Shown: in pieces, positions 52,906 through 61,184 of the stretch
Numbering within the stretch: the first letter of the stretch is position 1
How the letters are laid out: each line of letters starts with the position of its first letter
NCBI RefSeq assembly: GCF_001045465.1
Contig: NZ_LFND01000003.1
Location: forward strand, 682,001-746,000
Origin: Chryseobacterium angstadtii
Lineage (GTDB): Bacteria; Bacteroidota; Bacteroidia; Flavobacteriales; Weeksellaceae
Direction: 5' to 3'
DNA length: 64,000 nucleotides
The notes under the pieces: model-generated
The model's database searches: none
Told to the model about the DNA's origin: nothing
What the model saw: the letters and a program-made list of their open reading frames with translations, nothing else
Program-made: the position numbers and the translations under genes

Positions 52906-54324
52906 TCAAAAATATTTCGCGACAATCTTTACTGCTTCCTCTAATTTTTTTTCGGATACGGAGCCAAAGCTCACCAGGAATCCTTCACCTTCATGGGTGC
53001 TGTAATAATCGCGGCCCATTAAAATAGGGATGATGCCTTTTGAGATCAGTTCATCCTTTAAGTAGGTGTTGTAATCATCTCTGATATGTTTTACGGGTGT
53101 GATCCAGTAGCTAAGCCCAAACACAGGTTTTGTAAACCTGATTTTATCTTTGAGGTATTTATTCAAAAGATCTTCGAAGAAATCTCTTTTGTTTTTGTAG
53201 TAGAGAACCGATTTTTTCAGATGTTTTGTATAGGTTCCGTCTTCAATTAAATTATGAAAAGCCCTTTCCATAATAGGATCTCCATTCATATCTATCATAT
53301 TTTTGTAAGTCTTGATCTTCTCTATAATATCCTTGCTGCCTACAATGTAAGCCAGATTGATAAAATGACTTACCGAAGTATTAAAAGATCCTATGTACAT
53401 ATAGTTTCTGAGATTTTCATCACTGCATAACGGTAAAAAACGGGTCCCGTCATAGTTCAGATCAATACAGTAATCATATTCTATAACGAAAAAATCGTAT
53501 GTATTGGAAAGCTCTATAAGTGCTGCACGCCTTTCTTCACTTAAAATAACGGTAGTTGGATATTGAGAATTCGGAGTAATGAAAACGGCCTTTATTTTCT
53601 TTCCTTTTTCAAGGTGTTTTTTGATCTCGTCAACAAGAATTCCTTCCGGGTCTACCGGGATGTGCAGAATTGAGGCTCCGGCATGTTCAAAAGTATTCCA
53701 TGCAGGTCGGTAGCCAGGATGCTCTACAATAACACAGTCATCCTTTTGGAAAAGATACTGTGAAATAAGGAAAAAAGCCATTTGTTCTCCTTTGGTAATG
53801 CATATATTGCTTTCGTCGCCAATAATCCTGCGCTGGTGATTTAGCATTTGGGAAAGTACTGTTCGGAGTTTTTCATATCCTGCGGTATTATTAAAGATAT
53901 GAAGCTGATGTTTTTTGATTTTTTTTATGACCTGTTTATATTCTCTCAGTAGGTCATTCATCGGGGAAAGATTGGGATCGGGGAGGCCTTCGTCAAAGAA
54001 AATTTGATTCATCGCATGTATAATTCTGCTGTTGTTATGAATATTTTTCTTGTGTCCTTCAGGCAGATAGTGGGATATCAATGTTCCCGATCTTGGATGA
54101 GAGACTACCCATCCTTCATATTCCAGATGGTTATAGGCTTCAACTACCGTATTTCTGCTGACTTTCAGTATATCTGCCATCTTTCTCGTTCCGGGCAAAA
54201 CATATCCCTGTTTCAGTTTTCCGGAATTTACAGCTTCTATAATGGTTTCAATGATTTGTTTGTAAACAGGGAGATGAGAATGTTTTTCATTTATTTTCAG
54301 GTCAAGATTCCAGGGTCGCAACAT
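52906..54324 (-). CDS. MocR-like GntR regulator with aminotransferase domain lacking the PLP lysine
   Basis: A 472-aa protein. Residues about 10-85 are a GntR winged helix (LPVYKQIIETIIEAVNSGKL, RKMADILKVSRNTVVEAYNHL). Residues about 110-470 are an aminotransferase fold I domain (ITPNSQYPTTVILSEERR, FFVIEYDYCIDLNYDG). Where MocR/PdxR/GabR proteins have the Schiff-base Lys (YLGTFSK), this one reads YIGSFNT, with T316 in place of Lys. The EDDYD motif is also altered to EYDYC. It should therefore not form the usual internal aldimine and may sense another ligand. It is divergent from nothing close and is separated by about 140 bases from the next leftward gene. Confidence 0.85.
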   Translation of the reverse strand: MLRPWNLDLKINEKHSHLPVYKQIIETIIEAVNSGKLKQGYVLPGTRKMADILKVSRNTVVEAYNHLEYEGWVVSHPRSGTLISHYLPEGHKKNIHNNSRIIHAMNQIFFDEGLPDPNLSPMNDLLREYKQVIKKIKKHQLHIFNNTAGYEKLRTVLSQMLNHQRRIIGDESNICITKGEQMAFFLISQYLFQKDDCVIVEHPGYRPAWNTFEHAGASILHIPVDPEGILVDEIKKHLEKGKKIKAVFITPNSQYPTTVILSEERRAALIELSNTYDFFVIEYDYCIDLNYDGTRFLPLCSDENLRNYMYIGSFNTSVSHFINLAYIVGSKDIIEKIKTYKNMIDMNGDPIMERAFHNLIEDGTYTKHLKKSVLYYKNKRDFFEDLLNKYLKDKIRFTKPVFGLSYWITPVKHIRDDYNTYLKDELISKGIIPILMGRDYYSTHEGEGFLVSFGSVSEKKLEEAVKIVAKYF

Positions 54325-54466
54325 AGTAGGGCTGTTTAATTAAATTTTTATTGATCATTCCTATTCATAACTCAGCAGCATAGATTTTATTATTCACTTT
54401 ATCAAATAATAAACCACAATTGTTTGAATTATTATTTATCATTAAAAAATAACTATTCAATTCTTT

Positions 54467-55225
54467 TTACTTTCTTTTTAATTTGGTTCTGAATGAGACA
54501 CCCAGGGCAATGAAATATTTCGGAGAGCTCTTCGATAGGCCAAATCCCGAAGAAAGATCAATCATAAAGTTGGAACTCATCAGATAGGTAAGTCCTCCAT
54601 TGATCCGTGAATCGGCTTTTTTGTTTTGAGAATAGAATCCGTAAGTTTCTATATAAGCTCCCAGATATTCGTTGAGAGATCTACCGTAAGTTAAAGTATA
54701 GATATAAGTTGGGATGGTATTTTCGGGATTCCATTCCATTCCCAGATTATACCCGATAGAGGCTTTTTTTGATAAATTATTTTGAAATGTAAACCGGAAT
54801 CTTGGGGTAAATAATTGTGCATTTTTATTTATTTGAACCATTACATGGGCAATTAATGACGTCTTAGGTATAATTCCCCGTTCCTCTATAAGCTGTGTTT
54901 TAAATCCTACTGAAACAGGACGGATTTTGACTTCCTCATTTTCTTTGGCTAATTCGGTTATAAAACGCAGCTCAATAGTATTCGTCAATCCGTATTTCCA
55001 TAAAACAGAAGGAAACTCATACCGGTTTTCTTTTTTTGTAATATGTTCGAGCCGGAATCCATTCTCAACCTGCAGATATGCTTTAGGAACCGTGCAAACA
55101 GTTTCAGTCTGATCCGGACGGTCGAGTTGTATAGGATTTAATTTCTGAGCATGGATGATTAAAAAGCCTGAATTCAAAAATAAAATAATAATTCTTTGCC
55201 GTATTTTCACAATTGCTAATTTCAC
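54467..55225 (-). CDS. Outer-membrane transporter-like protein (Phenol_MetA_deg family)
   Basis: A 252-aa exported protein with an N-terminal hydrophobic signal (about 10-26, IIILFLNSGFLIIHAQ). The mature start LDRPDQTETVCTVPKAYLQVENGF is the recognisable motif of the putative MetA-pathway phenol-degradation/transporter family. Alternating beta-strands follow, ending in VSFRTKLKRK. These proteins are predicted 10-12-strand barrels with no firm function despite the family name. A palindrome lies about 32 bases upstream of the start. The MocR-like gene lies downstream, in the same direction. Confidence 0.75.
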   Translation of the reverse strand: MKLAIVKIRQRIIILFLNSGFLIIHAQKLNPIQLDRPDQTETVCTVPKAYLQVENGFRLEHITKKENRYEFPSVLWKYGLTNTIELRFITELAKENEEVKIRPVSVGFKTQLIEERGIIPKTSLIAHVMVQINKNAQLFTPRFRFTFQNNLSKKASIGYNLGMEWNPENTIPTYIYTLTYGRSLNEYLGAYIETYGFYSQNKKADSRINGGLTYLMSSNFMIDLSSGFGLSKSSPKYFIALGVSFRTKLKRK

Positions 55226-55581
55226 ATGGGTAATTTATTATTGCAAACTTATAATTTTGTTAGATTAGTCTAACAATTTGAATTGATTTTATTTTTTTTT
55301 AAAACTTTATAAGTAGAGATGTAAAATAACACCATAAAGAAACCTTAACACTAATTTATTTTTTTGCAGGAATTGGTCCGGTGATTGAAGTTTCTGTTTG
55401 GAACAATATAAATAGCCATAAAAGATAAAAAAGTGTCGCGATTTTTATTGACGCTGTTTTCTTTTAATCGATATAGATTTTAACAGGAAATTAAGGATTT
55501 TTTACACCCTTTTATTTTTTTCTCACTATGCATTTCCGTAATTTTATTCTCTGTATAACAGAATTTATATAATACTAAATA
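55226..55581. other. Divergent promoter region between the MetA-type gene and gnd
   Basis: 356 bases without a gene. It contains the palindrome at 55257-55276 near the leftward gene. A run of AT-rich DNA follows, with no clean TTG/TAnnTTTG pair that I could place before gnd. Confidence 0.45.
55257..55276. promoter_or_regulatory. Palindromic candidate operator before the MetA-type gene
   Basis: TTGTTAGATTAGTCTAACAA has perfect 8-bp arms (TTGTTAGA/TCTAACAA) with a TTAG centre, in the style of TetR- or MarR-type operators. It lies about 32 bases upstream of the leftward gene start. No TetR gene is in the window. Confidence 0.5.
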
Positions 55582-57000
55582 ATGGAGAAATATAATTACG
55601 GGATGGTTGGCCTCGGAGTAATGGGGCGCAATCTACTTTATAATATTGCCGATCATCATTTTTCAATCGCAGGCTTTGACCTTGATGAAGAAAAGGTAAA
55701 AGAATTACAAACCGGTGCCGGTCCTGAAATGAAAGTAAAAGGAACGGTTACTTTAGAAGACTTTGTATCTGCATTGGAAACCCCCAGAAAAATCATTCTT
55801 ATGGTTCCTGCCGGAAAACCGGTAGATGCCGTTCTGGAGAATATTACACCGCTGCTGAGTAAAGGAGATATCGTTATAGATGCTGGTAATTCCTATTTTG
55901 AAGACACCAACAGACGTATTGCCGATCTGGCATCAAAGAACCTGCACTTTATGGGAATGGGCGTTTCAGGAGGCGAAAAAGGAGCCAGAACAGGTCCCAG
56001 CATTATGCCGGGAGGAGATCTGGAAGCTTTTCACCTTCTTCAACCCATGTTGGAAGCAATTTCTGCAAAAGTGAATAACGAAGCCTGTACCGCTTACATG
56101 GGAAAAGGTTCTGCCGGAAACTATGTGAAAATGGTACACAACGGTATTGAATATGCCATTATGCAGCTCATCAGTGAAGCTTATGATTTGCTTAAAAGAG
56201 GAGCCAATCTGAACAACGATCAGTTGTATAACGTTTTTAAAGAATGGAACAATGGGGAAATGAATTCATTCCTGATAGAGATTACCAGAGATATTTTTCA
56301 GCAGAAAGATTCATTAACGGACGGCTATCTTGTCGATCAGATTTTAGATAAGGCAGGAGCAAAAGGAACCGGAAAATGGACCTCTGAACAGGCCATGGAA
56401 ATCGGGGTTTCTATCCCGACTATTGATATTGCTGTAACTTCAAGAATACTATCTGCCTATAAAGACGAAAGAATTCTGGCTTCCCAGCTGTATTCAGAAA
56501 AACAGATTACCAGTCCGGAAAATACAGATCTATTTATCAGAGAAGTGGGAGATGCTTTGTATCTGGCTACATTGATCAGCTATGCACAAGGCTTGGCTTT
56601 GCTGGTAAAAGCATCTAAAGAATACGACTTCCAGATCCCGCTGCAGGATGTGGTGAAAATCTGGAGAGGAGGTTGTATCATCCGTTCGGTTTTACTGGAA
56701 AAGTTTTACTCAGCTTATACAAAAGATCCGGATTTGTCTAACATTTTGCTGGATAAGGATATTGCTGCTATCGTTAAAGAAAAGATCTCTTCATTACGGA
56801 AAACAGCTGCTTTTGCCGTCTCCAACGGTATTCCGAGTTTAGGACTTCAGACCGCGCTAGGGTATTTTGATGCCTATACAACAGAATCGCTTCCGGTGAA
56901 TCTTATCCAGGCCCAAAGAGATTATTTCGGAGCACATACCTATCAGCGTACGGACAGGGAAGGTGTTTTTCATACATCATGGCAAGCAGCAAATCATTAA
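55582..57000 (+). CDS. gnd: 6-phosphogluconate dehydrogenase, decarboxylating
   Basis: A 472-aa enzyme oxidising 6-phosphogluconate to ribulose 5-phosphate, CO2 and NADPH. The N-terminal Rossmann motif is GLGVMGRNL (about 8-16). IDAGNSYFEDTNRR (about 98-111), GVSGGEKGARTGPS (about 128-141) and the catalytic Lys in YVKMVHNGIEY (about 183-193) are present. The C-terminal tail DYFGAHTYQRTDREG (about 450-464) contributes to the partner active site. Full length for the family. First of the three-gene gnd-zwf-pgl operon (11-base gap to zwf), encoding the whole oxidative pentose-phosphate branch in reverse pathway order. Confidence 0.97.
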   Translation: MEKYNYGMVGLGVMGRNLLYNIADHHFSIAGFDLDEEKVKELQTGAGPEMKVKGTVTLEDFVSALETPRKIILMVPAGKPVDAVLENITPLLSKGDIVIDAGNSYFEDTNRRIADLASKNLHFMGMGVSGGEKGARTGPSIMPGGDLEAFHLLQPMLEAISAKVNNEACTAYMGKGSAGNYVKMVHNGIEYAIMQLISEAYDLLKRGANLNNDQLYNVFKEWNNGEMNSFLIEITRDIFQQKDSLTDGYLVDQILDKAGAKGTGKWTSEQAMEIGVSIPTIDIAVTSRILSAYKDERILASQLYSEKQITSPENTDLFIREVGDALYLATLISYAQGLALLVKASKEYDFQIPLQDVVKIWRGGCIIRSVLLEKFYSAYTKDPDLSNILLDKDIAAIVKEKISSLRKTAAFAVSNGIPSLGLQTALGYFDAYTTESLPVNLIQAQRDYFGAHTYQRTDREGVFHTSWQAANH

Positions 57001-57011
57001 AATAAGAAAAG

Positions 57012-58493
57012 ATGGACGAAGAAAAAGCCATATACCCCACTACAATCATTATTTTTGGGGCTACAGGAGATTTAGCAAAAAGAAAACTATTTCCCGCGTT
57101 TTATAATTTATACATAGACGGCAGAATGCCCGAACAGTTTAATATTGTTGCGCTGGGAAGAGCCGAAAATACCGATGAAAATTTTAGAAATTATATCGAA
57201 GAAAACCTGGAACACTTTTCCAGGAAAAAAGGAACTCCGAGAGATTGGTCTGGTTTCAGGTCTCATATCACGTATTTTCAGCATCAGCTGGATCAGGAAA
57301 GTTCCTATCAGGCTTTGTATCAGAGATTAGAAGATTTGGATCAGGAATATGGAAAAAGAGGTAACAGATTGTTTTATCTATCAATCGGGCCTAATTTCAT
57401 TGCCACAATCTCCAATCATATTAAAAATACGTCTTTGGCTTCAGATGCTGAGAAAGACAGGATTATTATTGAAAAACCTTTCGGACACAATAAGCAGTCT
57501 GCCATTGAACTCAACAGCCTTCTGGCACAGACATTCGAAGAAGAGCAGATTTATCGTATCGACCATTATCTTGGAAAAGAAACCGTACAGAATATTCTGG
57601 CATTCAGGTTTGGAAACTCTATTTTCGAACCTTTATGGAAGCATAAATACATAGAGTCGGTTCAGATTACGGTGGCCGAAGAAGTAGGTGTGGAAACCAG
57701 AGGAGCATTTTACGAGCAGACAGGAGCCTTAATGGATATGGTTCAGAATCACCTGCTTCAGATTCTCTGTATGGTGGCCATGGAACCGCCTGCTTCATTG
57801 GAATCAGGTGAAATCAGAGACCGTAAAGTAGATGTACTGAAATGCATTCGCAGAATTTCACCGGATCAGGTAGATCATTATGCGGTAAGAGGCCAGTACG
57901 GAAAAGGAATGATCAACGGAGTTGAGTCTAAAGGCTATCGTCAGGAAGAAGGCATTGCAGAAGATTCCAATACAGAGACTTTTGCTGCCGTGAAGTTTTA
58001 TCTGGATAATGAAAGATGGCAAAACGTTCCTTTCTACGTTCGTACCGGAAAGAAAATGAAGGAAAAACATTCCTATATTACCATTCAGTTTAAATCGCTG
58101 CCTCATTCTACGTTTTCGGACAGCCCGCATCTTTTGTCAGCCAACAGATTAATCATCAATATTCAGCCGATGATGGATATCAGACTTCAGTTTATGACCA
58201 AAAAGCCGGGGCTTTCACTGGTTCTGGAGCCTGTAGAAATGATTTTCGACTATTTTGCCTGCCAGGATGATACTCCGGAAGCTTATGAAACCTTGCTGCT
58301 GGATGCTCTTTTAGGTGATCTTACGCTGTTTATGCGTTCCGATCAGGTGGAAGAAGCCTGGGATGTGGTAAAAACCATACAGGAATCCTGGGGAAGCAAT
58401 AAGGACACCTCTTTCCCTAATTATGAAGCCGGAAGCTGGGGACCGAAAGCCAGCGAAGAATTGGTTAAAAGACAGGGCCATAAGTGGGTCTAA
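57012..58493 (+). CDS. zwf: Glucose-6-phosphate 1-dehydrogenase
   Basis: A 493-aa enzyme oxidising glucose 6-phosphate to 6-phosphogluconolactone, with formation of NADPH or NADH. The coenzyme site is IIFGATGDLAKRKLFPA (about 13-29) and the substrate/active-site motif is RIDHYLGKETVQNI (about 184-197) with the catalytic His. FGNSIFEPLWKHKYIESVQIT follows as in the family. The start was chosen at 57012, 11 bases after gnd. It is middle gene of the operon, and pgl starts 26 bases after its stop. Confidence 0.97.
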   Translation: MDEEKAIYPTTIIIFGATGDLAKRKLFPAFYNLYIDGRMPEQFNIVALGRAENTDENFRNYIEENLEHFSRKKGTPRDWSGFRSHITYFQHQLDQESSYQALYQRLEDLDQEYGKRGNRLFYLSIGPNFIATISNHIKNTSLASDAEKDRIIIEKPFGHNKQSAIELNSLLAQTFEEEQIYRIDHYLGKETVQNILAFRFGNSIFEPLWKHKYIESVQITVAEEVGVETRGAFYEQTGALMDMVQNHLLQILCMVAMEPPASLESGEIRDRKVDVLKCIRRISPDQVDHYAVRGQYGKGMINGVESKGYRQEEGIAEDSNTETFAAVKFYLDNERWQNVPFYVRTGKKMKEKHSYITIQFKSLPHSTFSDSPHLLSANRLIINIQPMMDIRLQFMTKKPGLSLVLEPVEMIFDYFACQDDTPEAYETLLLDALLGDLTLFMRSDQVEEAWDVVKTIQESWGSNKDTSFPNYEAGSWGPKASEELVKRQGHKWV

Positions 58494-58519
58494 ATGATTA
58501 TTAATTAAAAGAGAAAAAA

Positions 58520-59230
58520 ATGAATATTACGGTATTTAATGATTTGGAAACACTGTATAAAAAGGCAGCGGATCTATTTGTTGATCTTTCAAAAAAATCT
58601 ATCGAAAAAAATAACCGTTTTGCAGTTGCCCTGAGCGGAGGATCTTCTCCGAAAGCCATTTTTAGTCTATTGGCGACTCAGGAATATGCAGAAAAGATCG
58701 AGTGGAATAAAGTATACGTTTTCTGGGTGGATGAACGATGGGTTCCTTTAAACGATGATAAAAGCAATGCAAGGATGACTTTTGAAACTCTTCTGGATAA
58801 AGTTCCTGTCGTCAGAGATCATATTTTCCCGATGTACCAGGACGGAATACAACCTGAAAACTATGCTGAAGTATACGAGCAGCAGATCAGAAACGTTCTC
58901 GGAAATGAAGGCGTTTTTGATTTTATTCTCCTGGGAATGGGTGACGATGGTCATACAGCCTCTTTATTTCCGGGTGAAGCGGTCCTAGATGAAAAGGAAA
59001 AATGGGTGGCTGCTTATTACCTGAAGCCTCAGGAAATGTTCCGCATTACATTGACTGCCCCTTTGATTAATAAAGCCGAAAATATTCTGGCTGTAGCATT
59101 CGGGGAATCCAAGAAACATGCTCTGAACGAAATTTTAAACGGAGAATACAATCCCGCACTATATCCAATGCAGCTGATTGACAAAAAAGAAAGCTTTCAG
59201 TTTTTTACAGATGAGAAAGCGAAAGGATAG
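58520..59230 (+). CDS. pgl: 6-phosphogluconolactonase
   Basis: A 236-aa DevB/SOL-type lactonase hydrolysing 6-phosphogluconolactone to 6-phosphogluconate. Family motifs are VALSGGSSPKAIFSLL (about 35-50), VFWVDERWVPLNDDKSN (about 69-85) and LGMGDDGHTASLFPG (about 138-152). It is last in the gnd-zwf-pgl operon, which ends at a strong palindromic terminator shared with the convergent gene. Confidence 0.95.
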   Translation: MNITVFNDLETLYKKAADLFVDLSKKSIEKNNRFAVALSGGSSPKAIFSLLATQEYAEKIEWNKVYVFWVDERWVPLNDDKSNARMTFETLLDKVPVVRDHIFPMYQDGIQPENYAEVYEQQIRNVLGNEGVFDFILLGMGDDGHTASLFPGEAVLDEKEKWVAAYYLKPQEMFRITLTAPLINKAENILAVAFGESKKHALNEILNGEYNPALYPMQLIDKKESFQFFTDEKAKG

Positions 59231-59259
59231 GATAAGTCTAAAATATTTTCCTGAATAAT

Positions 59260-59293
59260 AAACCAGCAGCCCGGAATTCCGGGCTGCTGGTTT
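59260..59293. terminator. Bidirectional terminator between pgl and the convergent small gene
   Basis: A perfect 34-bp palindrome: AAACCAGCAGCCCGGAA (59260-59276) and its complement (59277-59293), with T on both outer sides. It serves pgl and the leftward gene ending at 59330. Confidence 0.92.
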
Positions 59294-59329
59294 ATTTTGT
59301 ATGTAATTATTTCATCAGGATAATAACTC

Positions 59330-59689
59330 TTAATTAAGCTGATAGTTAGCCAACACTAGGCTCAGCATGAAATGCACATATTCCTGATCTGCTTCCTGTC
59401 TGTTGATCAGCCTGTTTTTATAGTCATAAGAATTCAGAACCCTTACCAATCTCTGATAAGTTTCAAATTGATCTCCTTTGATTTTAACTCTCGAGTTACC
59501 TTCTTTCGTTTTAATGATCTGGTCATCCAGAGTCCTGATTTTAAATAAGACATAAGACAGTTTCGGGTGGAAATTCATCTTCCCGATATATCTTTCAACT
59601 ATATTCACCTTGAACGGATCAAACACGATCGTGTTAAATACAATATTAGAATTAGGTTCCTGTGTATTGAGCTCAAGTCTATAGTTCAT
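59330..59689 (-). CDS. Conserved hypothetical protein, 119 aa
   Basis: A soluble 119-aa protein without a signal peptide, starting MNYRLELNTQEPNSN. It has an N-terminal beta-rich half (NIVFNTIVFDPFKVNIVERY) and a helical C-terminus with Arg/Tyr/Asp-rich segments (FETYQRLVRVLNSYDY, EYVHFMLSLVLANYQ). I do not recognise a domain. Good codon structure, its own 3' terminator and a clean intergenic region on both sides support a real gene. No functional context is seen. Confidence 0.7.
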   Translation of the reverse strand: MNYRLELNTQEPNSNIVFNTIVFDPFKVNIVERYIGKMNFHPKLSYVLFKIRTLDDQIIKTKEGNSRVKIKGDQFETYQRLVRVLNSYDYKNRLINRQEADQEYVHFMLSLVLANYQLN

Positions 59690-59856
59690 TAATTAAATTT
59701 TATACAAATTTACCTATAAGCTCAAAAAAATCAAAGTAAAAAAGTAATTAAAGACAAAAGAATTTTATCCCCTGTATTTTATCGATTCCATTTTTTAGAG
59801 CTTATCCCTTTTATGGAGATTGAGTTTTAATGCTAGGAGCTTATAAATCAATGTTT

Positions 59857-60270
59857 TTACTTTTTTTCCGGACTGAATTTTTCTGTTGCTTCTTTTGTGA
59901 CCGGAGTGAAAAAATTTACCAGGTTGCCGTCCGGATCTCTGAATAATAATGATTTATTTCCCCATGGCATGGTGGTTGGCTCCTGTATAAGGCAGGAAGA
60001 AAGACGATTTTTTAACCGTTCAAACTCTTTTTCTACATCATCTACCAGGAACTCTATAATGGCAGAACGGTTTGCTTCAGGCTGTGCTATATCTTCTCCA
60101 CCAAAAAACTGTAAAGTTCTGGTACTTCCGATAGCAAGGGTTGCAGTGGCTGTTCTCAGTTCTGCGAAATCCGGAGTATACTGTACCGCCTTAATTCCTG
60201 TAATGTGCTCATAAAACTCTACCAGGCTCTCGATATGAGCCGTGATAATACGTATTGATACTAAATTCAT
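59857..60270 (-). CDS. VOC-family (glyoxalase/bleomycin-resistance-like) protein
   Basis: A 137-aa protein from the inner Met (MNLVSIRIITAHIESL); the nine upstream codons are less likely. The fold is two beta-alpha-beta-beta-beta modules: SLVEFYEHITGI near the start, then VDDVEKEFERLKNRL and NKSLLFRDPDGNLVNFFTPV near the end, which is the glyoxalase C-terminal signature. Metal ligands are uncertain: the N-terminal His is at HIES and the C-terminal position is Asn (LVNFF) rather than Glu. Function could be a dioxygenase, isomerase or binding protein. Confidence 0.82.
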   Translation of the reverse strand: MNLVSIRIITAHIESLVEFYEHITGIKAVQYTPDFAELRTATATLAIGSTRTLQFFGGEDIAQPEANRSAIIEFLVDDVEKEFERLKNRLSSCLIQEPTTMPWGNKSLLFRDPDGNLVNFFTPVTKEATEKFSPEKK

Positions 60271-61184
60271 TATTAAAAATTTTAAATAATGCTGCAAAAA
60301 TAGAGCAGAGGTATGACAGCATAGTGTCAGTAGGTAATCATTTTCATCTATAAATATTTAAATGCGTAAAACAGATCGAAGTTATATTCTATTTTGTATT
60401 ACTTTAATAAACGAAGTGGCTTTGTTTAACTTTAGAAACATTCAAAAAGTATAAAAACCTTGTTTACCCTTGCGATAAATAAAAACATATAAAAGAACAA
60501 TCACTTTCTATCCGAACCCGGATTAATAAAAAACGGTGTATTTTCGGAGATGTAAATCGTTTAAAATCCTTTTTTGGAAAACGCAAAGCCGAAAGATTGA
60601 AATGGTGTGGATATTAAGAAGTAAGACGATCAAAAGTTTCCTGTTAAACACACCCATTGTGAAATAATCAGTATTTAATTTTATCGGAGATAAAATCCTG
60701 GCGCCTTAAAAAAGCTATTTTTTTATATAACTTGTGTCCCCTTTGCGTGTTTCAACAAAGATCTGCGTCATCTGCTAAATCCAAGAGAACTTTTTAATGT
60801 TTATTGGTTGAACGCAATGGCGCAAAGGTCATTTAATGCTTATGTTTTAGGGCGCAAGGGCGTTTCACTTAGCAATGGCTTGATTAAAAAAGTCAAAGAT
60901 TTCTATTATTTTTAAGTTTAATTACTTTGAAAACAGAAGTTCAATTAATGTTATGTATTAGCGGTATAAAATTTTATCGGAGATAAAATCCTTGCGCCTT
61001 ATACCCATAAAGCAAGTAAAAAAATAGCGTCTTTGCGTTTTTCTAATTATAAAGAAGAAAAAAAGTATTGAATATTAATTGGATAAATTGCATAATTTTC
61101 TTTTCCATTTCACTCTTCAGAAAAATAAAAGTTTAAGGACCTTCATAAAAAAAGAGACCAATAAAGGTCTCCTTTTCAAATATA
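60271..61184. repeat. Repeat-bearing intergenic region
   Basis: About 0.9 kb with no supported gene. A 32-bp sequence occurs twice, at 60677-60708 and 60969-61000: a palindrome ATTTTATC-GGA-GATAAAAT followed by CCT(G/T)GCGCCTTA, differing at about one position. Around it are several ACGCAAAG/GGCGCAAAGG-like stretches (60580, 60740, 60820, 61030), the kind of degenerate intergenic sequence common in Flavobacteriia. It may mark old insertions of small palindromic elements. Confidence 0.65.

Noticed and set aside
55240..55256. ATTGCAAAC near the MetA-type gene as another Fur-type operator
   Set aside because: Only a partial half-site, no inverted partner at the right spacing.
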